NCBI GenBank assembly: GCA_003576695.1
Contig: QOZQ01000005.1
Span: 427,496 to 491,495, forward strand
DNA length: 64,000 nucleotides
Origin: Taklimakanibacter lacteus
GTDB taxonomy: Bacteria > Pseudomonadota > Alphaproteobacteria > Rhizobiales > Aestuariivirgaceae
Direction: 5' to 3'
Shown here: one piece after another, positions 25,809-34,285 of the stretch
How the letters are laid out: each line of letters begins with the position of its first letter
How positions within the stretch are numbered: position 1 is the first letter of the stretch
The notes under the pieces: generated by a model
Seen by the model: only the letters and a program-made list of their open reading frames with translations
The model's database searches: none
Told to the model about the DNA's origin: nothing
Made by a program: the position numbers and the translations under genes

Positions 25809-26484
25809 GGAGACCTCGATCGCTCTCGGCGGCATCGACCTGCTGCCCGACCTCGCCGGCGCCCTCTACGTGCCCGACTTCGACGCGCTGCTCGTCGCCG
25901 ACCTCCATCTCGAAAAGGCCTCGAGCCTCGCGCGGCGCGGCGCGCATCTGCCGCCCTATGACACGCGCGCCACGCTGGAGCTCTTGTCCTTCTCGCTCGC
26001 CGCGGCACGGCCGAAGCGGCTCATTCTCCTCGGCGATTCCTTCCATGACGAGGAGGCGCATCTGCGCATCGATCCGGCCGATGTCGCCGAGCTTGCCCGT
26101 CTCACGCGCGGCATCGACCTCATCTGGCTCGCCGGCAATCATGATCCCTCGCCACCGCGCGCACTTGGCGGACATTTCGCGGGGGAGATCGCCCTGGGCC
26201 CGATCACGCTGCGCCATATTCCGGGCAGTCTGTCCGAGGGCGAGTGCGAGATCGCCGGCCATCTGCATCCCGCCGCCGCATTGGCGCAGCGTGGCCGGTC
26301 GCTCAGGCGCAAATGCTTCGTCGGGCATGCGCGGCGCATCGTCATGCCGGCCTATGGCAGCTTCACCGGGGGTTTGAGCGTTTCGGCCGAGCCCTTCCAG
26401 GCGATCTTTCCCGACGGCGATTTCACCGTGTGGATGATCGGCGGCAAGGCCATTCACCGCTTCCCGTCGCGGAGGATCAGCTGA
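25786..26484 (+). CDS. pdeM: Ligase-associated endonuclease PdeM (metallophosphoesterase)
   Basis: 232 residues from the ATG at 25786, overlapping the helicase gene by 23 bases; an in-frame TTG at 25801 is an alternative start. The calcineurin-like metal motifs appear in order: LLVADLHLEK (DxH), LILLGDSFHDEE (GD), IWLAGNHDPS (GNHD), ECEIAGHLHP (H) and KCFVGHARR (GH). PdeM acts with the Lhr-like helicase in the ligase-associated DNA-damage response as a Mn-dependent nuclease or phosphodiesterase. The overlap shows translational coupling. Its 3' end overlaps the convergent DUF3429 gene by eight bases. Confidence 0.92.
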   Translation: MRPCALSRETSIALGGIDLLPDLAGALYVPDFDALLVADLHLEKASSLARRGAHLPPYDTRATLELLSFSLAAARPKRLILLGDSFHDEEAHLRIDPADVAELARLTRGIDLIWLAGNHDPSPPRALGGHFAGEIALGPITLRHIPGSLSEGECEIAGHLHPAAALAQRGRSLRRKCFVGHARRIVMPAYGSFTGGLSVSAEPFQAIFPDGDFTVWMIGGKAIHRFPSRRIS

Positions 26485-26914
26485 TCGTGCGGATGAGCAT
26501 CATGGTCGAGGAGACGATCGCGACGGCGGCGATATAGCTGCGCAGCCTGAGGAACCAGGGCGCAAAGCCCTCGACCGTCAGCGCATCACGCAGCAGAATG
26601 AGGAAGAAGCCGGCGATCAGGAAGGTGAGGCCGGTGGTCGGCGGCATGAGCAAGGCGAGCCATGCGGCGAGGAGCGGCACCAGGCCGAAGAGCAGTTCAT
26701 CGCGCCGGCGCGCGCTGCCATAGGCACCCGTGGCCAGGGCCCAATGGGCGCCGCCCAAAAGTGCCGCCAGAAGTGCGGCATAGGACAGGAAAGCCTGCAC
26801 CAGCCGGCCGGCCGACGGCAGCGAGAATACCAGGATCAGCAGGATCACGAAGGGCAAGAGGGCCATGAGCCCAATGGCCAGGGCAGGTCTCGGAATGCCA
26901 TCGCCTTGCAGCAT
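26477..26914 (-). CDS. DUF3429 family membrane protein
   Basis: 145 residues with about four to five transmembrane segments: AIGLMALLPFVILLILVFSL, then FLSYAALLAALLGGAHWALA, LLFGLVPLLAAWLALLM and FLIAGFFLILLRDALTV. The GGAHWALA and LRSYIAAVAIVSS motifs mark DUF3429, a family of small inner-membrane proteins of unknown role in proteobacteria. It lies in the same orientation as, and 36 bases downstream of, the podJ-like gene, so it could be at the end of that transcript. No function is claimed. Confidence 0.85.
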   Translation of the reverse strand: MLQGDGIPRPALAIGLMALLPFVILLILVFSLPSAGRLVQAFLSYAALLAALLGGAHWALATGAYGSARRRDELLFGLVPLLAAWLALLMPPTTGLTFLIAGFFLILLRDALTVEGFAPWFLRLRSYIAAVAIVSSTMMLIRTIS

Positions 26915-26950
26915 GCGCAGTCCTCACGAGCGGAGCCCGCTGAACGGGAA

Positions 26951-29900
26951 TCAGCCGGCCTTGGCCCTGAGCCTGGTCAGAAGCTCAGGTGTCACTTCCC
27001 CGGTGATCCGCATGCCCGACTTCAATTCGAACAGTCTTATGGAATTGCGGGTGCGGCTTCCCATCGTGCCGTTGGCTTCACCGGCATCGAAGCCGAGGCG
27101 GTTCAGAAGCTCCTGCGCTTCCTGCACGCCATTCGTGCCATCGGTTGCGGCGACCGCCGAGCCGATGACCGGCAGGTCGGATTTCGCCTCGGCGGCAACC
27201 GGGCGCTCCTGCCAGTCGGGATTGGCGATGGCGACGACATTGGCGGCGTCGAGATCGGGCTTGGGCGTCCAGCCGGCCAGCCGCGATCGCACCCTGGCGG
27301 CGACGTCCTTGGGCAAGGTGCTCTCCAGCGTCTTCGCCTTGGCCGCCGCATCGGCGTCGTTCTGGCGCGCCGCGAGGCTGTACCAGAACAGCGCCTGGCC
27401 CAGATCCTGGTCGACGCCGAGGCCCCGCTCATAGAGGAGAGCCATGTTGAACTGGCTGTCCTTCAGATTATGTGCCGCAGCTTCGGCAAACCAGTGGGCG
27501 GCGCGCCCATAGGTCGCCTTCGACTTGTCGCCGCTCGCCAGCAGCACCGCCGCATTGTGCATGGCGCGGACATTGCCGGCCGCGGCGGCGCGCTCATACC
27601 AGTCGAGCGCGGCCTTCAGATCGAGCTTGGTGCCGATGCCGCGCTCGCAGAGCGCGCCCATGCGATATTGCGCCGGCGCCAGTCCCTTGCCCGCCGCGAG
27701 CGTGTACCAGCGCGCCGCGGCGGCGTTGTCCTGAGGGACGGCCTTGCCCTCGGCGAAACGGGCGGCGACGATGAACGCCGCCTGGGCATCGCCGGCGAGC
27801 GCGGCCTGGCGCAGGCTCTGCGTGCCAATGCCGATCGGCAAAGCCTCGCCATCCGTGACCGAGAATGCGCTTGCCGTCCTGGTTCCGCCAGGCAACGAGC
27901 TGGTATAGATGCCGTTGCCCAGAACGGCGTCGGTCTTGGCCAATGTCGTGTTGAGCTTCTCGAACACGCTCGAGCCGCCGGCGGAAGGCTGCACCTGCTC
28001 GGTGGCCGGCGGCGGCGTCATCGACACGTTGCGCTGCGGCTTCTTCACATAGGTATAGGCAAAGGCGGAGGCCGCCGCGAGCAGCACCAGGCCGATCAGG
28101 ATCAGCCGGCGGCGCTTGCCGGCATCGGCGGCCTTGGGCGCTGCAGGCGCTGCCGGCATCGCCGAAGTGAGGCTCGCCGGCTCGACCGCCTTGTCGCGCC
28201 TGCGGAAGCGCAGGGAGAAGCGTGATGGCCCCTTCGGCGCCGCGGAGTCAGCCGCCTTCTTGCGGCCGAGGAATCCCGCCGCCGAAGGACCCGGCGTCTG
28301 CTGGGCGGCGGCCTGGGCGACGCGGCGCGCCGCGATGATGAACTCATCCTGGACCGATGCCGGCACCGGCGCCGGCTCAGGCTGCATGACGGGCGGCTCG
28401 ATCGGCTGATAATCGGCGTAGCCCGCTTCGGCCTTGAGATCGGGCCAGGCTTGTGATTCGGCGGCAGGCTGCGATTCCTCGGCCGGCGCGACGAAGGCCT
28501 GCGGTTCCTCGACCACCGCCTGCGGCTGCTCGCGCAGCTGCTCAAGCTCGGTCAGCTTGTTGACGATCTGCTCGAGCGTCTCATGCACGGCACCGAGCGT
28601 TTCCTGATTGCGCTGATCGGCGTTCTCGTAATTGGTCCTGACCGCGGCGAGCGCATTTTCGAGCGCCTGCAATTCGGCCGACGGACCGGACGCCGGGACC
28701 TTGCCGGACCAGTCCTGCATGAGGCGGCTCGCCATGCGATTGGCGGCGTCCTCGGCCACGTCGCGCGCCCAATTGCGGTTCTGCTCCATGCTTTGATAGA
28801 GCTGATGGATCGATTGCTCGAGCGTGGCGATGTGCTGGAGCTGCTGCTCGGTATTGGCGAGGCGATCGGATACGCCGGCGAATTCGCGCTCGATGCCGGC
28901 CCAGGCCGGAGCATGATCCTCGCGCATCGACGCGGCGATGCGATTGTCGAGATCGAAGACGCGGCGCTCGAGCTCGGCGATCTGGCCGCCGACATTGTCG
29001 CCGTGGCTTTGCTCGAGCCACTTGCTGATCTCGGTCAGGCGGCGGTCGAGATCGGCGATCGAGCGGACATCCGCACCCTGGGCGACGCGCGCCGAGAGCT
29101 GCTCGATGGCGACGCGCAGAGCTCTCAGATCGCGCTCGGAGGCGGCTTCCGCCTTGAGGTCGTCGACACGCTGGCCAAGGCTCTCCATCTCGGCGCGCAG
29201 ATGCCCGATCTCGCCGCTGTCGGCGCGGCGCGCATCGGCGTCGCGGAAGAGCGACTGCATGCGGCCTTCGAAATCGCGCAGATCCTGCTGCATCTGCTGC
29301 ACGGCCTGGCCCTGGGCGCGCTGCGCGGAGGCTTCGGAGGCCTGTTTCACCTGGTCGATGCGGGTGCCGAGCCTGCCAACCTCGTTCTGCACGAGCTTGC
29401 GCACATCCTCCTGCCCGTCATGGCCGGTGACCCGGCCGGTAAGGTCGGCGATGCGGCTTTCAAGCCGGGCGATCACCGGCGCATCGGCGAGCAGGCGGTC
29501 GCTGTCGATGGGAGCGCTCGCCGCATAGGCGACGTCGTTGAGGCGCTCCTGCACGGCTTTCAGCGTGTCGCGGGTCTTGCGCTCGCTCACCTCGATGTGA
29601 TCGACGATGTTGCGCACCGCGGTCTCGAGTGAACGGTAGCCCGGCACATCCTCCGGCTCCTGCGGGAAATGTCCGATCTCCTTGGCGATCTTGTCGCCGA
29701 GCGTCTCAAGGCGCTCGCCGAAGCGGGCAAAATTCTCCGCCGTCTGGCGTTCGCTCGCCTCGACGCGGGACAGGATGTCGGCGAGCGAATTGTCCTGGGC
29801 CGGGCGGCTGCGCTCATAATAGCGGCCGGCGGCCGTGTCCTGGCGCGCCATGCGGGTGAGCTGCTCGGACAGAAGATCGAGCTTGCTCTGGATGTCGTGC

Positions 29901-30070
29901 ATGTCGTTGCGCGCCGCCGGCCGGTGCGGCTCGATTTCGTCGGCCTGCTCGCGAATGACCGTGTTCAGCCATTCGCCGAGTGTCATGCCGGAGCGGCGCG
30001 CAGCATGCTTGGCCGCCTCGCGCGCTTCAGTGTCGATACCCTTGACGCTCCACGGAATTCCCGGCTTCAT
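26951..30070 (-). CDS. podJ: PodJ-like polar localization factor with Sel1 repeats
   Basis: 1039 residues from the ATG at 30070; a GTG at 30088 is possible. The N-terminus PGIPWSVKGIDTEAREAAKH and the following RRSGMTLGEWLN box are the hallmark of Caulobacter/Rhizobiales PodJ. Residues about 50-530 are predicted coiled coil. A Pro/Ala-rich stretch follows, then one membrane helix (LILIGLVLLAAASAFAYTYV, about 655-675). The periplasmic part has Sel1-like repeats (such as GDAQAAFIVAARFAEGKAVP) and a C-terminal peptidoglycan-binding domain (VQEAQELLNRLGFDAGEANG). PodJ organises a cell pole and recruits factors for division and pilus placement. The tad pilus locus is 16 kb away. Confidence 0.9.
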   Translation of the reverse strand: MKPGIPWSVKGIDTEAREAAKHAARRSGMTLGEWLNTVIREQADEIEPHRPAARNDMHDIQSKLDLLSEQLTRMARQDTAAGRYYERSRPAQDNSLADILSRVEASERQTAENFARFGERLETLGDKIAKEIGHFPQEPEDVPGYRSLETAVRNIVDHIEVSERKTRDTLKAVQERLNDVAYAASAPIDSDRLLADAPVIARLESRIADLTGRVTGHDGQEDVRKLVQNEVGRLGTRIDQVKQASEASAQRAQGQAVQQMQQDLRDFEGRMQSLFRDADARRADSGEIGHLRAEMESLGQRVDDLKAEAASERDLRALRVAIEQLSARVAQGADVRSIADLDRRLTEISKWLEQSHGDNVGGQIAELERRVFDLDNRIAASMREDHAPAWAGIEREFAGVSDRLANTEQQLQHIATLEQSIHQLYQSMEQNRNWARDVAEDAANRMASRLMQDWSGKVPASGPSAELQALENALAAVRTNYENADQRNQETLGAVHETLEQIVNKLTELEQLREQPQAVVEEPQAFVAPAEESQPAAESQAWPDLKAEAGYADYQPIEPPVMQPEPAPVPASVQDEFIIAARRVAQAAAQQTPGPSAAGFLGRKKAADSAAPKGPSRFSLRFRRRDKAVEPASLTSAMPAAPAAPKAADAGKRRRLILIGLVLLAAASAFAYTYVKKPQRNVSMTPPPATEQVQPSAGGSSVFEKLNTTLAKTDAVLGNGIYTSSLPGGTRTASAFSVTDGEALPIGIGTQSLRQAALAGDAQAAFIVAARFAEGKAVPQDNAAAARWYTLAAGKGLAPAQYRMGALCERGIGTKLDLKAALDWYERAAAAGNVRAMHNAAVLLASGDKSKATYGRAAHWFAEAAAHNLKDSQFNMALLYERGLGVDQDLGQALFWYSLAARQNDADAAAKAKTLESTLPKDVAARVRSRLAGWTPKPDLDAANVVAIANPDWQERPVAAEAKSDLPVIGSAVAATDGTNGVQEAQELLNRLGFDAGEANGTMGSRTRNSIRLFELKSGMRITGEVTPELLTRLRAKAG

Positions 30071-30135
30071 GCCCGCTCTCACCCTCACGGCCCCGCACCT
30101 CGACCTTCACGGTGGATGGCGACCCTCCAAATCAC

Positions 30136-30171
30136 CCTAAAGGTTAACGTTTTAGGTAAAATTTCCGTTAA
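30136..30171. promoter_or_regulatory. Possible control sites upstream of the podJ-like gene
   Basis: The inverted repeat cctaaa/tttagg (30136-30141 and 30151-30156) surrounds ggttaac. Next to it, taaaatttccgttaa (30157-30171) is a TTAA-N7-TTAA CtrA-type site with one mismatch. Both lie 66-101 bases before the podJ ATG. The sites are seen in the sequence; the regulator is inferred. Confidence 0.35.
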
Positions 30172-30347
30172 GGTTGTCGCCACGCCTTCGCCGCTTTTGG
30201 GCTTTAGCCATGCGGTACCCCTATGGCAGCCTTGCTGCCTTTCCATAATTTAAGATGGCTAGGGGTTATGAATCGCCGTTCGGTTTCTATATAGTAGGAC
30301 GCGACGGCAATCGCCCCTGGGGGCTAAAAACGAACGGAGAGCACACA

Positions 30348-30797
30348 ATGGCTCAATCGACGGTTGCTGACCGGTCGAATCGGGATCGAACCTATTCCAT
30401 CACCGAACTCTGCCGCGAGTTCGATGTCACACCGCGCACATTGCGTTTTTATGAGCAAAAGGGGCTTTTGCACCCCGATCGGCGCGGTTGGACCCGCCTG
30501 TTCAGCTATCGCGATCGTGCCCGGCTGCAGTTGATCCTGCGCGGCAAGAAGGTCGGCTTTTCCCTGGAAGAGATCAAGGAAATGCTCGATCTCTATAATC
30601 TGCGCGACGGCCAGCTGACCCAGCTCAGAGTGTCCTCGACCAAGTTCCGCGAGCGCCTCGAAGCGCTCCGCAAGCAGCGCCTGGAGCTCGAAGACGCGAT
30701 CAGCGACCTCGAAAAGACCATTACGGTCGTCGATGGCATGCTGAGAGAGCGCGAGGCGGCCGAAACGACACCACGTCGCGTGGCCAATGCCGAATGA
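30348..30797 (+). CDS. MerR family transcriptional regulator
   Basis: 149 residues from the ATG at 30348, preceded by cggaga. The N-terminal winged helix is plain: YSITELCREFDVTPRTLRFY, EQKGLLHPDRRGWTRLFSY, then LILRGKKVGFSLEEIKEML. A C-terminal coiled coil (LEALRKQRLELEDAISDLEK) gives dimerisation. There is no cysteine-rich effector pocket, so it is not a metal sensor. The sequence resembles the LiuR-type subgroup that controls branched-chain amino acid or acyl-CoA breakdown, but no such genes are adjacent. The gene overlaps nudC by 11 bases. It is divergent from the podJ-like gene. Confidence 0.9.
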   Translation: MAQSTVADRSNRDRTYSITELCREFDVTPRTLRFYEQKGLLHPDRRGWTRLFSYRDRARLQLILRGKKVGFSLEEIKEMLDLYNLRDGQLTQLRVSSTKFRERLEALRKQRLELEDAISDLEKTITVVDGMLREREAAETTPRRVANAE

Positions 30798-31668
30798 CGC
30801 GGGAGCGGTCATCCGCTCCCCCCTGCTTGGATTTTGCGGCGGCTCACTGGATCGGGCCGCCGCTTTCCGTTCCGATCCCGGCTGGATCGCGGCGCGGCGC
30901 GCCGAGCCGACCGCCAGGCTTGTGCGCCTCAATGGCGACAAGACGCGCATCGTGGACAGCACCCTCCATCTCGAGACGCCGGTCGATGAGGCCGCCATCT
31001 TTCTCGGGCTCGACCCGCGGGGCCGGGCCATCTTCGCCGGTGAGATCGTCGAACCCGCCGAGGGGATGCAGGATCTCAGAAGCCTCGCCATCGAAGGGCA
31101 TCTGGCGCCCGAAGACCTGGCCCTCCTGGCGCAGGCGCGTTCACTCCTGCATTGGCACCAGCGCCACCGCTATTGCGCCAATTGCGGGCATGAGACCGAA
31201 ATGAAGGATGGCGGCTACCGGCGCCATTGCGTCCATTGCGCCGCCGATCATTTCCCGCGCACCGATCCCGTCGTCATCATCGTCGTGCGCGCCGGCGGGC
31301 AATATCTGCTCGGCCGGCAGAGCTCGTGGCCCACCGGCCGCTATTCGGCGCTGGCCGGCTTCCTCGAACCCGGCGAGACCATCGAGGACGCCGCTCGGCG
31401 GGAAGTCCGCGAGGAATCGGGCATTCGCGTCGGTACCATCAGCTATGTGACGAGCCAGCCCTGGCCCTATCCGTCGAGCCTCATGATCGGGCTCATCGGC
31501 GAGGCGCTCAACCGCGACATCGTCGTCGATGAGACCGAGCTCGAAGATGCGCGCTGGTTCTCGCGCGAGGAGATCGTGCAGATGCTGGACGGGCGCCATC
31601 CGGAAGCCTTGAGCACGCCGCCGCCCATGGCGATCGCGCATCGCATCCTGGAAGCGGCCGTCGTCTAG
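30787..31668 (+). CDS. nudC: NAD(+) diphosphatase / RNA deNADing enzyme
   Basis: 293 residues. It hydrolyses NAD(H) to NMN(H) and AMP, and removes NAD caps from RNA. The zinc ribbon is visible as YCANCGHETEM and CVHCAADHFPR. The Nudix box runs GFLEPGETIEDAARREVREE, and the NudC-specific SQPWPYPSSLM follows it. The N-terminal domain is typical. It starts inside the end of the merR-type gene, so the two are coupled. Its stop codon abuts the stop codon of pheA, which is read from the other strand, with no spacer. Confidence 0.95.
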   Translation: MPNDAGAVIRSPLLGFCGGSLDRAAAFRSDPGWIAARRAEPTARLVRLNGDKTRIVDSTLHLETPVDEAAIFLGLDPRGRAIFAGEIVEPAEGMQDLRSLAIEGHLAPEDLALLAQARSLLHWHQRHRYCANCGHETEMKDGGYRRHCVHCAADHFPRTDPVVIIVVRAGGQYLLGRQSSWPTGRYSALAGFLEPGETIEDAARREVREESGIRVGTISYVTSQPWPYPSSLMIGLIGEALNRDIVVDETELEDARWFSREEIVQMLDGRHPEALSTPPPMAIAHRILEAAVV

Positions 31669-32541
31669 CTATTTGGCGCCGAAGCCGACCGCCATGCGCC
31701 GCGCGATCTCGGCGCGATAGGGGCTGGCCTTGTAGACGCCCAGCACGCGCAGATGCGAGGTGAAGAATTCGAGCTCCTCGAGGGCGAGCCTGACATTGCG
31801 CTCGGAAGGATGGCCCTCGACATCGGCATAGAACTGGGTCGCGGCGAACTGGCCTTCGAGCTGGTAGGATTCGAGCTTCGTCATGTTGACGCCATTGGTG
31901 GCGAAGCCGCCCATCGCCTTGTAGAGGGCGGCCGGCACGTTGCGCACCCGGAAGACGAAGCTCGTCACCACCGGCGCATCCTCGGGCTCGGCATCATGCG
32001 GGCTCGCCGAGAGCACGATGAAGCGCGTGGTGTTGTGCTCCTCGTCCTCGATATTCTCCTTCAGGATCTCGAGCCCATAGATCTCGGCCGCGAGCCTGGT
32101 GGCGATCGCCGCCCTGGACTTGTCCTTGGCCTCGGCGAGCTCGCGCGCCGCGCCCGCCGTGTCGGCCGCCACCACCGGCTTCAGCTTCATCTCGCGGATC
32201 ACCTTGCGGCACTGGCCCAGCGCGTGGACATGGCTGTGCACGGATTTGAGGCCATCGGGAGAAGCGCCCGGCACCAGCAGGAGCTGGTGATGGACGCGCA
32301 GGAAGTGCTCGCCGACAATATAGAGATTGGAGGCCGGCAGCAGATGATGGATGTCGGCGACGCGCCCGGCGACCGAGTTGTCGATCGGGATCATGGCGAG
32401 ATCGGTCTCGCCCTCCTTCACCGCGGCAAAGGCATCCTCGAACGTCCCGCAGGCAATTGCCTCGTGACCGGGATAGGCTTCGCGGCAGGCAATATGCGAA
32501 TTGGCGCCGGGCTCGCCCTGATAGGCGATCTTGGATGTCAT
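31669..32541 (-). CDS. pheA: Prephenate dehydratase
   Basis: 290 residues from the ATG at 32541 (MTSKIAYQGEPGANSH); further upstream the frame enters a repeat. It converts prephenate to phenylpyruvate in phenylalanine synthesis. Motifs are YQGEPGANSH, DLAMIPIDNSVAGRV, the catalytic NTTRFIVL and a C-terminal ACT regulatory domain with the phenylalanine-binding ALYKAMGGFATNGVNMTKLES. There is no chorismate mutase domain, as is usual in Rhizobiales. It is downstream of kdsB in the same direction, with repeat B3 between them. Confidence 0.95.
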   Translation of the reverse strand: MTSKIAYQGEPGANSHIACREAYPGHEAIACGTFEDAFAAVKEGETDLAMIPIDNSVAGRVADIHHLLPASNLYIVGEHFLRVHHQLLLVPGASPDGLKSVHSHVHALGQCRKVIREMKLKPVVAADTAGAARELAEAKDKSRAAIATRLAAEIYGLEILKENIEDEEHNTTRFIVLSASPHDAEPEDAPVVTSFVFRVRNVPAALYKAMGGFATNGVNMTKLESYQLEGQFAATQFYADVEGHPSERNVRLALEELEFFTSHLRVLGVYKASPYRAEIARRMAVGFGAK

Positions 32542-32563
32542 TTCAGTCCCCTGGCGCGCTTCC

Positions 32564-32663
32564 CGGCGAAGTGGAATCACTTCGCCGAAAAGGATTCGCG
32601 CCCAATTAAATAGTTAGAGCAAATCCTTATCGCAAAAGTCTGCAACTTTTGCGGGATTTGCTC
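32564..32663. repeat. Double-hairpin composite repeat, copy B3
   Basis: Hairpin 1 (32564-32587) is cggcgaagtg/cacttcgccg, as in B2. Hairpin 2 (32617-32663) has an outer stem gagcaaatcc/ggatttgctc and an inner stem cgcaaaagt/acttttgcg. The inner stem differs from B1 and B2 by one compensatory pair. It fills the gap between kdsB and pheA and may act as an attenuating structure or a 3' end. Confidence 0.85.
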
Positions 32664-32666
32664 GAA

Positions 32667-33419
32667 TTAAAAGCGGCTCGCCTTCAGCATCTGGCGCGCC
32701 GCCTCAAGATCGGCCGGAGTATCGACACCCAGGGGCACCGAGTCAACGCGCACCACCGCGATCTTCATGCCGTTGTCGAGGGCGCGCATCTGCTCGAGGC
32801 GGCGCTCGATCTCGCGCTCGCTGGGCTCAAGCTTGACGAAGCGCTCGAGCGCCTCGCGGCGATAGGCATAGATGCCGATATGGTGCCAGAAACGCGGCCC
32901 CAGATCGGCGGCGGGGCGGCGCTGGAAATCGCGCGCGAAGGCGACCTCGCGCTCATCGCTCAAGGGCGCGATCGCCTTGACGATATTCGGGTTGGCGACA
33001 TCGGCCTCTTCCGTGATGGGCGCCGCGATGGTCGAGATGTCGACACTGTCATTGACGAGACCGCCCAGGCAGCGCTGCACGTCGAGCGGGGTGACCGTCG
33101 GCAGGTCGCCCTGCAGATTGACCACGAAGCGGAAGCGATGCTCGGGATCGCGCATGGCGAGCGCTGCCGAAACCCGGTCCGATCCGGAAGCGAGGCGTGG
33201 TTCGGTCATGATGGCATCGCCGCCATGGGCCTTGATGGTGCGCGCGATCTCCATCTCGGCGCAGGCCACCAGCACCTGCCCGACATTGGCCTCCATGGCG
33301 CGTTTCCAGACATGAACGATCATCGGAATGCCGTGGATATCGGCCAAAGGCTTGCCGGGCAGCCTGGTCGAGGCCATCCGGGCGGGGATAATCACGATCG
33401 TATTCTGGTGCTCAATCAT
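32667..33419 (-). CDS. kdsB: 3-deoxy-manno-octulosonate cytidylyltransferase
   Basis: 250 residues, a normal length. It activates Kdo as CMP-Kdo for lipopolysaccharide core synthesis in the cytosol. Landmarks are VIIPARMASTRLPGKPLADI at the nucleotide-binding N-terminus, DAIMTEPRLASGSDRVSAAL, NLQGDLPTVTPLDV and the late HIGIYAYRREALERFVKLEP with its following SEREIERRLEQMRAL. It is co-directional with pheA downstream and divergent from the cytochrome c gene. The call is firm. Confidence 0.96.
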   Translation of the reverse strand: MIEHQNTIVIIPARMASTRLPGKPLADIHGIPMIVHVWKRAMEANVGQVLVACAEMEIARTIKAHGGDAIMTEPRLASGSDRVSAALAMRDPEHRFRFVVNLQGDLPTVTPLDVQRCLGGLVNDSVDISTIAAPITEEADVANPNIVKAIAPLSDEREVAFARDFQRRPAADLGPRFWHHIGIYAYRREALERFVKLEPSEREIERRLEQMRALDNGMKIAVVRVDSVPLGVDTPADLEAARQMLKASRF

Positions 33420-33545
33420 GAGGTTAAGGCAGGGCGCGGCAAATTGGTCAGGCGAGCTTTAACGTATTGCGGGCCATTCGAGAAACAATTAGTTTCCGCG
33501 GCCACGTGGCGAAAATACAGGGAACCGGTCTTCCGGCCTACCAAT

Positions 33546-34091
33546 ATGAACAGTTTTGAATTCAACAAGATTGCCGGGGCGGTTCTGGGAACGGCGCTTC
33601 TGGTGTTCGGGCTTAACGAAGCCAGGAACATCGTCTATCACGCTACAGCCCCGGAAAAGCCGGGCTTCGCCATCGAGGTCGCCGAAACCGGCAGCGGCGA
33701 CGCCGGCGGCGGCACGACGACGCCGACCGAATCGCTGGGCACGCTTCTCGCCAAGGCCGATCCGGCCAAAGGCCAGGCCCAGGCCAAAGCCTGCCTTGCC
33801 TGCCATGTCTTCGAGAAGGGCGGCCCGAACAAGACCGGTCCCGACCTCTGGGACCTGGTCGACCGTCCGATCGCCGCGCATGAAGGCTTCGCCTATTCCG
33901 ACGACATGAAGTCCCATTCGGGCGACAAGTGGACCTTCGAGAACCTCAACAAGTTCATCAGCAACCCGAAGGGCATGGTGCCCAAGACCAAGATGACCTT
34001 CGGCGGCATCAAGCGCGACCAGGCGCGGGCCGACCTCCTCGCCTATCTGAGAACGCTGTCGGACAGCCCGAAGCCGTTTCCGGCGCCCTGA
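33546..34091 (+). CDS. Membrane-anchored c-type cytochrome (CycM-like)
   Basis: 181 residues from the ATG at 33546. An uncleaved N-terminal helix (IAGAVLGTALLVFGL) anchors it in the inner membrane, and a flexible Gly/Thr/Pro linker follows. The heme-attachment motif is KACLACHVFEKGGPNKTGPD, and the axial methionine lies in VPKTKMTFGGI. The length and layout match rhizobial CycM-type cytochrome c552, which carries electrons from the bc1 complex to terminal oxidases. The longer open frame running through the kdsB region is a shadow. It is a single gene, followed by a terminator. Confidence 0.92.
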   Translation: MNSFEFNKIAGAVLGTALLVFGLNEARNIVYHATAPEKPGFAIEVAETGSGDAGGGTTTPTESLGTLLAKADPAKGQAQAKACLACHVFEKGGPNKTGPDLWDLVDRPIAAHEGFAYSDDMKSHSGDKWTFENLNKFISNPKGMVPKTKMTFGGIKRDQARADLLAYLRTLSDSPKPFPAP

Positions 34092-34132
34092 TCCGGGCGC
34101 AAGGCCCTGAATCCATTGATCTTATTTTCGTG

Positions 34133-34162
34133 AAAGGCCGGCCGCACCATGCCGGCCTTTTT
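34133..34162 (+). terminator. Rho-independent terminator after the cytochrome gene
   Basis: A perfect ten-base stem aaaggccggc (34133-34142) / gccggccttt (34151-34160), with an eight-base loop and a T run on the 3' side. It is 42 bases past the cytochrome stop codon. Confidence 0.85.
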
Positions 34163-34285
34163 CATGTCCAGAAAAAATCTTAAGTCTCACAAAGATTTAA
34201 CCGGACTGCCTGCCCTTGAGCGTTTTGCATTCCGGAGCAGAATGCGTATCTTCGGGTAAGGCAAATCAAGCGGAGTGACGACAGG

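Noticed and set aside
32649..33545. Upstream extension of the cytochrome c frame through the kdsB region
   Set aside because: The extension is antisense to kdsB and non-family; the ATG at 33546 begins a proper membrane anchor.
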